DNA of 37,996 nucleotides from Prevotella disiens JCM 6334 = ATCC 29426 (GTDB taxonomy: Bacteria; Bacteroidota; Bacteroidia; Bacteroidales; Bacteroidaceae): assembly GCF_000613345.1 (NCBI RefSeq), contig NZ_BAIS01000025.1:1-37996 (forward strand), read 5' to 3'. The notes beneath the pieces were generated by a model that worked only from the letters and a program-made list of their open reading frames with translations, did not search any database and was not told the DNA's origin. Position 1 is the stretch's first letter, and every line of letters starts with the position of its first letter. The position numbers and the translations under genes were made by a program. Shown one piece after another: positions 19,469 through 26,128 of this stretch.

Positions 19469-19536
19469 TTGTTCAAAACCCCTTGTTTGAGAAATTTACA
19501 TTGTTGCTATTTTTCATGAAAGATTATGACTATTCC

Positions 19537-19568
19537 TTTGGAAAGGTTATTTTTCTTTATTACTTTTG
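19537..19568 (+). promoter_or_regulatory. Bacteroidetes-type promoter of the DUF6359 lipoprotein gene
   Basis: TTTG at 19537-19540, 20 bases, then TACTTTTG at 19561-19568: a full match to the Bacteroidetes promoter pattern. It puts transcription start near 19574 and rules out the TTG at 19566 as a translation start. Confidence 0.8.
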
Positions 19569-19622
19569 TATTATCAATCTTTATTGAGAACGAAAATACT
19601 AATATTCAAGACCAAATTGAAA

Positions 19623-20102
19623 ATGAAAATTACACATTATTTATATATCCTATTGACCTTTTTCATGCTGACAAGTTGCACGAAAATCATTTATGAAGAC
19701 TTCGACCCCAATAACGAGCAGCATGAAAATACGGAACAAACAAATAATGGAGAAGATGAAAACCAAGACGAGAAAAACGAAAATGTGGTTGTATCGGTAG
19801 CTGAATTTATCCAAAACGACTATTCGCAAAAGTCTGTTTGGGTGAAAGGATATATCGTTGGCTGCTGCTATCAAAACATAAAGAATGCTATTTGGACTCC
19901 ACCCTTCCCTTACGATACTTCGATTCTATTAGCCGATGAGCCTGGAGAAACCGACTCCAAGAAGGTGATTGCCATACAATTAAAAACAAAAGAAGACAAA
20001 GAAACATTAGGATTACACTCCAATCCACAACTTTATAATGAAGAAATAAAGTTCTTTGGAAAGAAACAAAAATATCTCGGTATTTGGGGAATAAAGGAAT
20101 AA
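19623..20102 (+). CDS. DUF6359-like lipoprotein
   Basis: From the ATG at 19623 the product is 159 residues, starting MKITHYLYILLTFFMLTSC, with a lipobox ending at Cys19. A charged, Asn/Glu-rich linker (about residues 28-58) precedes a globular domain with SVAEFIQN, WVKGYIVGC and SILLADEPGETDSKKVIAIQL. These fit the DUF6359 / OB-fold-like domain found in secreted Bacteroidetes proteins, whose function is unknown. The protein should be attached to the envelope. A longer frame from 19566 would start within the promoter and is rejected. The gene appears monocistronic. Confidence 0.75.
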   Translation: MKITHYLYILLTFFMLTSCTKIIYEDFDPNNEQHENTEQTNNGEDENQDEKNENVVVSVAEFIQNDYSQKSVWVKGYIVGCCYQNIKNAIWTPPFPYDTSILLADEPGETDSKKVIAIQLKTKEDKETLGLHSNPQLYNEEIKFFGKKQKYLGIWGIKE

Positions 20103-20167
20103 TATGAAAAAAATATACCTTTTTGTTACTCTTTTTCTGCTATTCTAACAGAATTATCAAGAAAAAA

Positions 20168-20199
20168 TTTGTTAGAAACATTAAAAGTAGTTATATTTG
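20168..20199 (+). promoter_or_regulatory. Bacteroidetes-type promoter of the ECF sigma gene
   Basis: TTTG at 20168-20171, 20 bases, then TATATTTG at 20192-20199: a complete match. The leader to the ATG at 20277 is about 70 bases. The pattern is that of the primary sigma factor, so autoregulation is not evident. Confidence 0.8.
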
Positions 20200-20276
20200 C
20201 AAATGAAATCAATAGCTCATAATTAAAATTAAAAGCCTATAGGAACATCATTACTTCATAAAAAATCATTGAAATA

Positions 20277-20873
20277 ATGAAAGATATTAATGAAATGACA
20301 GACGAGGAGTTGGCCTTGTCTTATGTAAATGGTGACAATAGAGCTTTTGATTTGCTGTTGTCGCACAATCAAACTAAACTTTTTTCCTACATACTTTTTG
20401 TGGTTAGGAATCGCGACGTAGCTGATGATATTTTCCAAGAAACGTTCGTAAAAATTATAACAAAACTTCAACAAGGCAAATATACGCCAAGTGGAAAGTT
20501 TTCGGCATGGATTATGCGTATAGCCCATAATGTTATTATGGACTGGTATCGTGCGCAAAAAGCTGACAAAGTAGTAGACTCAACCAAAGAAAATGACCTT
20601 TCGAATATATCAGGGTCTGAAGTTGTTATTGGAAATATTGAAAATCAATTTATTAGTAGTCAAACTTTGGAGGATATAAAAAAGATGATGGAGCATCTAC
20701 CTACCACACAACGTGAAGTCGTTTTTATGCGCTATTATCAAGAAATGTCATTCAAAGAAATTGCCGAGACTACAGGTGTTAGTATCAACACGAGCCTCGG
20801 CAGAATGCGTTATGCTATTTTGAACCTACGAAAGATGGTTCACGAAAATGATATGCTATTGCAATTAGCCTAA
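20277..20873 (+). CDS. RNA polymerase sigma factor, ECF (sigma-70) family
   Basis: The 198-residue protein has sigma region 2 (DIFQETFVKIITKLQQGKYT, with FSAWIMRIAHNVIMDWYR) and region 4 (EMSFKEIAETTGVSINTSLG) joined by a short linker. That two-domain layout is typical of extracytoplasmic-function sigma factors. No anti-sigma gene lies next to it: the following gene is rpe on the opposite strand, with the two 3' ends overlapping by 9 bases. Its stimulus and regulon therefore cannot be deduced from context. It has a clear housekeeping promoter with a 70-base leader. Confidence 0.92.
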   Translation: MKDINEMTDEELALSYVNGDNRAFDLLLSHNQTKLFSYILFVVRNRDVADDIFQETFVKIITKLQQGKYTPSGKFSAWIMRIAHNVIMDWYRAQKADKVVDSTKENDLSNISGSEVVIGNIENQFISSQTLEDIKKMMEHLPTTQREVVFMRYYQEMSFKEIAETTGVSINTSLGRMRYAILNLRKMVHENDMLLQLA

Positions 20874-21518
20874 TACCTTCAAACCTCGTATAGTTTCAAT
20901 AGGATTAGCCGATTTGAACACATAGCTTCCGCTCACCAAAATATCAGTTCCCGCCTCAACAAGGCGTGGAGCTGTTTCGTTTTGAACACCACCATCAACC
21001 TCAATAAGAGCATGGCTGTTCGATTCATCAATGAGTTTGCGTAAGCGTTTCACCTTACTAATGGCATTTTCGATGAACGATTGACCACCAAAACCTGGAT
21101 TTACACTCATTATCAGCACAAGGTCAACATCTTCAACAATGTCTTCCAGCACCGAAACAGGAGTTGCAGGGTTAATAGCTACACCCGCTTTCATTCCTGC
21201 TTGTTTTATTTGCTGAATGGTACGGTGTAGATGTGGACAAGTTTCGTAGTGAACTGTCATAATTTCAGCACCTGCATCAGCAGTTTGCTGAATATAATTC
21301 TCAGGGTGCATAATCATATAATGCACGTCCATAGGCTTTTTACAAGCCTTTCCAACAGCCTTCAAGACAGGAAACCCGAACGAAATATTGGGAACAAACA
21401 TTCCGTCCATTATGTCCATATGAATATAGTCGGAATCACTATTGTTAATCATTTCTATATCCTTGTCTAAATGCAGAAAATCTGCCGATAAGAGCGAAGG
21501 CGATACTAATGTTTTCAT
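20865..21518 (-). CDS. rpe: Ribulose-phosphate 3-epimerase
   Basis: Rpe interconverts ribulose-5-phosphate and xylulose-5-phosphate in the pentose phosphate pathway. The 217-residue product begins with VSPSLLSADFLHLDKDIEM and shows the metal-binding and catalytic segments YIHMDIMDGMFVPNISFG, MSVNPGFGGQSFI and LIEVDGGVQ. These are hallmark TIM-barrel motifs of the family, and length is normal. The start codon lies three bases after the stop of a 55-codon gene, so the two are probably translated from one transcript. The 3' end overlaps the sigma factor gene by 9 bases. Confidence 0.96.
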   Translation of the reverse strand: MKTLVSPSLLSADFLHLDKDIEMINNSDSDYIHMDIMDGMFVPNISFGFPVLKAVGKACKKPMDVHYMIMHPENYIQQTADAGAEIMTVHYETCPHLHRTIQQIKQAGMKAGVAINPATPVSVLEDIVEDVDLVLIMSVNPGFGGQSFIENAISKVKRLRKLIDESNSHALIEVDGGVQNETAPRLVEAGTDILVSGSYVFKSANPIETIRGLKVLG

Positions 21519-21521
21519 ATT

Positions 21522-21689
21522 TTAATTTAAGCTATAAAATTCTTGCTTACCATTGACTTTCAAAGTTCTGTAAGTGTAAGCGATTTGTCGAATAATCTCC
21601 AATGTCTTTTCAGAAGGAGAGAGTTCATCTGGTGTAAATAATTCTATCATAGGCTCAATATTTTTATATGCTTCAAATAAGAAACGCAT
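21522..21689 (-). CDS. Small unknown protein upstream of rpe, 55 residues
   Basis: The minus-strand frame starts at an ATG at 21689 and encodes 55 residues beginning MRFLFEAYKNIEPMIELFT, continuing PDELSPSEKTLEIIRQIAYT and ending with VNGKQEFYSLN. It looks like a helical cytoplasmic protein with no signal peptide. Its stop is three bases before the rpe ATG, which argues that it is a real, coupled gene. I recall no named family. It is divergently arranged with the trpC-like gene. Confidence 0.65.
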   Translation of the reverse strand: MRFLFEAYKNIEPMIELFTPDELSPSEKTLEIIRQIAYTYRTLKVNGKQEFYSLN

Positions 21690-21727
21690 TCTTTGGCGGA
21701 ATATTATGTTTTTCTATTATCTTTTTA

Positions 21728-21735
21728 TAACTTTG
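21728..21735 (+). promoter_or_regulatory. Promoter -7 box immediately before the trpC-like gene
   Basis: TAACTTTG at 21728-21735 matches TAnnTTTG and ends only four bases before the ATG at 21740. Transcription would begin at or next to the start codon, giving a leaderless mRNA. No convincing -33 TTTG was found at the right distance. Confidence 0.5.
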
Positions 21736-21739
21736 TATC

Positions 21740-22540
21740 ATGAAAGATATTTTAGAAGATATTTTTGCCAACAAACAAAAGGAATTAGAACAATGGAAAC
21801 AATACGTTCCATTAAAGCAATTGTATGGCATTATTGAATATGAAGGAGCGTTGAAAAAGGAAGTTCCTTCAATGAAAGCTGCCTTACAAACTGATAATGC
21901 GAATGTTGTAGCCGAGTTTTTACGCAAGACTCCTGCAAAAGGTTGGGTTAATAAAGATGCAAAAGTAAGAAACCTTGTGCCTAATTTTGAGAAAAATGGT
22001 GCGAAAGCAATCAGCATTCCAACTGATTTCACTTTTTTTGGTGGCTATGATGAGTTTCTGCAAGAAGCCAAAGCTGTAGGTGTTTCGTTGCCTTTATTGT
22101 ATAAAAATTATATCATAGATGAATATCAGCTCTTTCAAGCCAAACATGCGGGAGCCTCAGCTGTTATGCTTACAGCAGTATTTTTGGAAAGGGAACACTT
22201 AAAACATCTAATTTCACTTTCTCACCAACTAAACATGGAGGTAGCATTAGAATTGCATACGGAGGACGAAATCGACTTCCTTGCGTGCGAACCAGATATG
22301 GTTGTTGTGAATAATAGGTTGGCTGGAAGTTTCGAAAACGACATCAATCGGTCTTTAGAGTTTGCAACAAAACTCCCCAAAAATATACTAAAATTGAGCC
22401 AAGGAGGCATTGATACACCAGAAAAAGCAAAGGAAATCTTTTCAGCGGAATACAATTCTATTATAATAGGTGAAGAAATTATGCAAAAAGAAAATCCAAG
22501 TGAAGCCTTAAAACGCTTTATTACAGATATTAATCACTAA
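21740..22540 (+). CDS. TrpC-like protein (indole-3-glycerol phosphate synthase fold) with altered active site
   Basis: The 266-residue protein aligns by eye with IGPS throughout: MKDILEDIFANKQKELEQWK, EFLRKTPAKGW, YKNYIIDEYQLFQAKHAGAS, VALELHTEDE, VNNRLAGSF and IIIGEEIMQ. IGPS forms the indole ring of tryptophan. Several positions depart from the family: EFK becomes EFL (Leu61 replaces the substrate-binding catalytic Lys), SPSKG becomes TPAKG, RKDF becomes YKNY, and SESG becomes SQGG (Gln221, Gly222). The equivalents of the general acid Lys (Lys122) and base Glu (Glu171) remain. The gene is intact, has a promoter box close to its ATG, and precedes a TrpF-like gene. Loss or change of activity is inferred, not shown. 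Confidence 0.8.
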   Translation: MKDILEDIFANKQKELEQWKQYVPLKQLYGIIEYEGALKKEVPSMKAALQTDNANVVAEFLRKTPAKGWVNKDAKVRNLVPNFEKNGAKAISIPTDFTFFGGYDEFLQEAKAVGVSLPLLYKNYIIDEYQLFQAKHAGASAVMLTAVFLEREHLKHLISLSHQLNMEVALELHTEDEIDFLACEPDMVVVNNRLAGSFENDINRSLEFATKLPKNILKLSQGGIDTPEKAKEIFSAEYNSIIIGEEIMQKENPSEALKRFITDINH

Positions 22541-22571
22541 TCAGGTTGATTGCAATAGGAATTTGAAAAAA

Positions 22572-23198
22572 ATGAAAATAAAAGTTTGTGGCAATCGTGA
22601 TGCCGAAAATATTCACGAATTAGCAAAATTACCCATTGATTGGTTGGGTTATGATTTTCGAGTAAATAGTCCTAAATTTGTAAGACAAGTGTCTTCACAA
22701 GCAGGTATTATGCCCGATTATGGCAGTAAAGAGGCTGCAATGGGTAAAGAAATGCAAAAGCCTATGAAGCAAAAGTTTAGCTTTGGTATTTTTGCAGACG
22801 ATATGCCGCAAAGCATTGTTACTCGTATTGTAAATTTTAATCTTGACATTGTGCAGTTAGATGGTGAAGAAAGTGCGGTAATGATTGATAATTTACGTTG
22901 TACTGTCATTCCTGATATTCGTAAAGAAATTCAAATCATTAAAACTATTCCCATTACTTCAGAAGAAGATTTCAAGAAATGTGAAGCATACGAGGGACAT
23001 TCTGACTATATTTTATTCAAATTTGAAAATCAAAATATTGAATTTATAGAACAATACAAAGGCAATATTCCGTTTTTTGTAAGCATCAATGATAAACAAA
23101 TAGACAAGGTGAAGTTATTGAACCATGCACTTTTTGTTGGAATAGATTTAGAAGAATGCAACAAAGTTGAAGAAATTGTCAAAAATTTGAAGCCTTAA
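22572..23198 (+). CDS. TrpF-like protein lacking key catalytic residues
   Basis: From the ATG at 22572 the protein is 208 residues and begins MKIKVCGNRDAENIHELAKL. The block ADDMPQSIVTRIVNFNLDIV matches Bacteroidales phosphoribosylanthranilate isomerases. Cys6 is at the position of the catalytic cysteine, but the aspartate general acid in the LFD motif is Lys150 (YILFK). VQLHG is VQLDG, and the glycine-rich phosphate loops (GGxG and SGG) are missing, the second replaced by VSIND. The protein is also shorter in that part. It is therefore unlikely to perform the TrpF reaction, although no stop or frameshift interrupts it. It lies between the TrpC-like gene (31 bases upstream) and trpG (19 bases downstream). 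Confidence 0.75.
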   Translation: MKIKVCGNRDAENIHELAKLPIDWLGYDFRVNSPKFVRQVSSQAGIMPDYGSKEAAMGKEMQKPMKQKFSFGIFADDMPQSIVTRIVNFNLDIVQLDGEESAVMIDNLRCTVIPDIRKEIQIIKTIPITSEEDFKKCEAYEGHSDYILFKFENQNIEFIEQYKGNIPFFVSINDKQIDKVKLLNHALFVGIDLEECNKVEEIVKNLKP

Positions 23199-23217
23199 AG
23201 AAACCTTGAACAATCCT

Positions 23218-23790
23218 ATGAAAAATGTAAGGTGCATACTAATAGACAATTATGACTCGTTTACATTCAATTTAGTTCACTTGTTAAGAGAATTGGGAGC
23301 GCAGGTTACTATCAAGAAAAACGATGAAATTAAATTTTCGGAGATAGAACAATATGATAAGATTATATTGAGTCCTGGTCCTGGAGTCCCCTCTGAAGCT
23401 GGTAAATTATTGGATATTATCAAACAATTTGCTCCAAAGAAACCCATTTTAGGAGTTTGTTTAGGACATCAAGCTATTGCCGAAGCCTTTGGTGGAAAAC
23501 TTGAAAATTTGTCTTATGTATTCCATGGAGTGGAAACAAAAATCAATATCAACCCTGAAACACAATTGTTTAAAGGTTTGAAAAGCAATATTATTGTAGG
23601 ACGTTACCATAGTTGGGTGGTGTCAAAAGATAATTTTCCATCCGATTTAGAAATAACAGCACAAACAAAAAGTGGACTGATAATGGCTTTACAGCATAAG
23701 AATTACGAGGTACATAGCATTCAATTTCACCCCGAAAGCGTACTAACACCTGATGGAAAAACAATCGTTAAAAATTGGTTGGAAATATAA
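23218..23790 (+). CDS. trpG: Glutamine amidotransferase, TrpG/PabA type
   Basis: The class I amidotransferase subunit delivers ammonia from glutamine to anthranilate synthase or aminodeoxychorismate synthase. The 190-residue product has IDNYDSFTFNLVHLLRELG, the oxyanion segment LSPGPGVPSEAG, the nucleophile Cys81 in GVCLGHQ, and His171 and Glu173 in HPES, so the triad is complete. I place the start at the ATG at 23218 rather than the TTG at 23206. No trpE, pabB, trpD, trpA or trpB is in the window, so the partner is unknown and the choice between TrpG and PabA is open. It follows the TrpF-like gene by 19 bases. Confidence 0.88.
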   Translation: MKNVRCILIDNYDSFTFNLVHLLRELGAQVTIKKNDEIKFSEIEQYDKIILSPGPGVPSEAGKLLDIIKQFAPKKPILGVCLGHQAIAEAFGGKLENLSYVFHGVETKININPETQLFKGLKSNIIVGRYHSWVVSKDNFPSDLEITAQTKSGLIMALQHKNYEVHSIQFHPESVLTPDGKTIVKNWLEI

Positions 23791-23809
23791 TTCTTTTTTA
23801 TTACTTTTG
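23779..23809 (+). promoter_or_regulatory. Promoter before the UpxY-like gene
   Basis: TTGG at 23779-23782 and TACTTTTG at 23802-23809 are separated by about 19 bases, close to the Bacteroidetes pattern, and lie partly over the end of trpG. The ATG at 23818 is only eight bases from the -7 box, so the leader would be about 0-4 bases. Confidence 0.6.
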
Positions 23810-23817
23810 TAATTACA

Positions 23818-24399
23818 ATGGATAATTCGCAAAACAAATATTCCGATAATATTGTAGACGATGGCAAACCATGGTATGCCATACGCCTTTATAGCTTGAA
23901 GTTAGACGAAATAGAAACCTTTTTCCACGAAAAAGGAATGGAAACTTTTTCCCCAAAGCAAATAGTTACAGAAGAAGATAAGAATGGACGAATCAGAAAA
24001 AGTCTAAAACCCGTTGTAAGAAATCTTATCTTTGTGAAAAAGGATATGGAAGATAAAGCAATTAAAAAAGTCATCTATGAATCAAATTTTAAAATGTCTG
24101 TTTTCACAAAGGCAGAAGATAAGAGTCAATATAGCTTAATTCCTTCTGAAGAAATGTATGAGTTTAGGCTCATGTGCAACCCAGAAATAAGTTTGCGTAA
24201 ATTCATTTCGTCTGAAGAAGCGCAACTAAAAGAAGGCGAAGAGGTGTATGTGAAGTTTGGTTTACTCAAAGGACTGAAAGGAAAATTAGTTCGTTCGAGC
24301 AAAAAATATTATCTATTGAAAGAAATTCCTGGTATTGGCGTGATGATGAAGGTAACAAAATGGTGTTGCGTGCCTCTATCAGAAATGAAAAAATCATAG
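23818..24399 (+). CDS. UpxY-type NusG paralogue (transcription antiterminator)
   Basis: The 193-residue protein has an NGN domain starting at about residue 17 (KPWYAIRLYSLKLDEIETFF, with METFSPKQIV) and a C-terminal KOW-type segment from about residue 138 (EGEEVYVKFGLLKGLKGKLV). NusG paralogues of the UpxY type bind RNA polymerase and prevent early termination in their own operons, usually capsule loci. No polysaccharide genes follow here; the next gene is prmA. It has its own promoter, with very little leader. It is therefore an orphan or acts at a distance. It is not the housekeeping NusG, which normally sits beside ribosomal protein L11. Confidence 0.82.
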   Translation: MDNSQNKYSDNIVDDGKPWYAIRLYSLKLDEIETFFHEKGMETFSPKQIVTEEDKNGRIRKSLKPVVRNLIFVKKDMEDKAIKKVIYESNFKMSVFTKAEDKSQYSLIPSEEMYEFRLMCNPEISLRKFISSEEAQLKEGEEVYVKFGLLKGLKGKLVRSSKKYYLLKEIPGIGVMMKVTKWCCVPLSEMKKS

Positions 24400-24435
24400 A
24401 TTTTTCCACATTTATAATAAGCAAAAATAAGAAAA

Positions 24436-25299
24436 ATGAAATATCTTCAAATTACTTTTACATTAAATCCTGATACAGAATTAGCACGAGAGCTTTTAAT
24501 AGCAATGGCAGGAGAAGCTGGTTGCGACTCATTTTCAGAAAAAGGAAATGTTGTCTTAGGCTATTGCTTGGAAGATAAATTTGACGAAACGCTATTAAAA
24601 AATAGCGTGAAAAACTTTATTTTGCCCGATACAACTATTGAATATAAGGTGGAAAAAGCTGAAGATAAGAATTGGAATGAGAAATGGGAAAATACTGGAT
24701 TTTCACCTATTATTATTGATAACAAATGCGTTATATGCAGTTCAAAACTAGAAAATCCTCAACTTTTATTAGACACTGCTGATGAAAAGAATGCACTCAT
24801 CATTCGCATAGACCCCAAACAGGCCTTTGGCTCAGGCACTCATGAAACCACACAAATGATTGTTGATGAACTATTAAATATGGATTTGGCGAACAAAACA
24901 ATATTGGATTGTGGGTGTGGCACAGGAATTTTATCAATTGTAGCAGCAAAACGAAATGCAAAAGAGGTTTGCGCTTACGATATTGACGAATGGAGTGTAA
25001 AAAATACCGAATATAATGCTAATTTAAACAATGTTGAACTATCCGTAAAGGAAGGAAATTGCAATATTATTAAAGAGTTTAATAAAAAATTTGATATTGT
25101 TATTGCTAATATTAATCGCAATATTTTATTAGAGGATATGGACACTTTTGTTGATTCAATGAATCCTAATGCAATTTTAATATTAAGCGGTTTTTACAAC
25201 GAAGACATACCCTTTTTAGAAGAAAAAGCTACTACTCTTGGACTGAAAATGAGTCGATGTAAAGAGAATCAGTCGTGGTGCTGTCTGGTATTTCAATAG
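24436..25299 (+). CDS. prmA: Ribosomal protein L11 methyltransferase
   Basis: PrmA trimethylates ribosomal protein L11 using S-adenosylmethionine. The 287-residue protein has a substrate-recognition N-terminus, the PrmA hallmark DPKQAFGSGTHETTQ at about residues 126-140, the SAM-binding DCGCGTGILSIVAAK at 158-172, and ANINRNIL, which contains the family NxN motif. Length matches the family. It begins 36 bases after the UpxY-like gene. The last 68 bases overlap the 3' end of the GH25 gene on the other strand, and the C-terminal SWCCLVFQ is consistent with family ends, so the overlap appears real. Confidence 0.93.
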   Translation: MKYLQITFTLNPDTELARELLIAMAGEAGCDSFSEKGNVVLGYCLEDKFDETLLKNSVKNFILPDTTIEYKVEKAEDKNWNEKWENTGFSPIIIDNKCVICSSKLENPQLLLDTADEKNALIIRIDPKQAFGSGTHETTQMIVDELLNMDLANKTILDCGCGTGILSIVAAKRNAKEVCAYDIDEWSVKNTEYNANLNNVELSVKEGNCNIIKEFNKKFDIVIANINRNILLEDMDTFVDSMNPNAILILSGFYNEDIPFLEEKATTLGLKMSRCKENQSWCCLVFQ

Positions 25300-26104
25300 G
25301 TTTAGGCTCTGGAATGAGCATTTGCATAAGGTCATAATAACTCCCATTGAAAATATTTAAGTCCACAAAACCTTTTATACCAGGTAATTTTCCAGCATCA
25401 GTATGTTGCCAAAAATGCCACTTCCCAGCATATTCCATTTTATCAACATAATAGTGGGCTATCCAATAAGGGTAGTCATCAAAGCGAGAATCAGAAAGGT
25501 ATTGGTCTTTAAATTTGTAATAAGTATAAATAATAGGTTTTACATGGTATTCGTTTTCAACGATATGCAACCACGTTAGAATATTTTGCTGAAATTCCTC
25601 TGTACTAATATCCTTTGGTTTTGTTTCAACATCAAGCACTGGGGGCAAATCACCAGGTTCTAATTTTGTCATTGCTAAAAAGAAATAAGCCTGACGGCGG
25701 GGCGAAGAAGTATTGCTCCAAAAGTGATAAGCACCACGAACAAGTCCAAATTCTTTCGCATTATAAAAATTTACTCGAAAGTTTCTGTCTACATGGCTAT
25801 CTCCTTCTGTCGATTTCATAAATACAAAACGAATAGGAACTTGCTCTATCAAAGCATTTCGAAGGCGCGCCCAATTGATATTTCCTTGATAATGACTTAT
25901 GTCGATACCATGAATTTCAAACCCACTCGGATAATCTGGGTCGCCATAAATAGCTCTCCAGCGAAATCCAGATGGTGCTACTAAAAAATAATAGAATAAT
26001 AAGCAATAAATAAAGGCAATAGATAATCCCCCACTCCATCTCCCCCATTTGGACATTTCGCGCAATTTTGTGCGAATTTTATTGATGTTTAAGCGATTAT
26101 CCAT
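25232..26104 (-). CDS. Membrane-anchored GH25 lysozyme-like muramidase
   Basis: GH25 enzymes hydrolyse the beta-1,4 link between N-acetylmuramic acid and N-acetylglucosamine. The 290-residue product has a positively charged N-terminus and one membrane helix at about residues 26-43, placing the domain in the periplasm. The catalytic region starts with HGIDISHYQGNINW (Asp68) and includes PPVLDVET (Asp158, Glu160), both diagnostic. It starts 24 bases after the pfp stop codon on the same strand and is likely in the same transcript. Its C-terminal tail, rich in Ser and Thr, is encoded over the end of prmA. Confidence 0.9.
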   Translation of the reverse strand: MDNRLNINKIRTKLREMSKWGRWSGGLSIAFIYCLLFYYFLVAPSGFRWRAIYGDPDYPSGFEIHGIDISHYQGNINWARLRNALIEQVPIRFVFMKSTEGDSHVDRNFRVNFYNAKEFGLVRGAYHFWSNTSSPRRQAYFFLAMTKLEPGDLPPVLDVETKPKDISTEEFQQNILTWLHIVENEYHVKPIIYTYYKFKDQYLSDSRFDDYPYWIAHYYVDKMEYAGKWHFWQHTDAGKLPGIKGFVDLNIFNGSYYDLMQMLIPEPKPIEIPDSTTTDSLYIDSFSVQE

Positions 26105-26128
26105 TGCCGTTTTATTCTATTTTTCAAT

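Noticed and set aside
19566..19622. Upstream TTG start of the DUF6359 lipoprotein
   Set aside because: It lies within the promoter -7 box; the ATG at 19623 gives a proper lipoprotein signal peptide.
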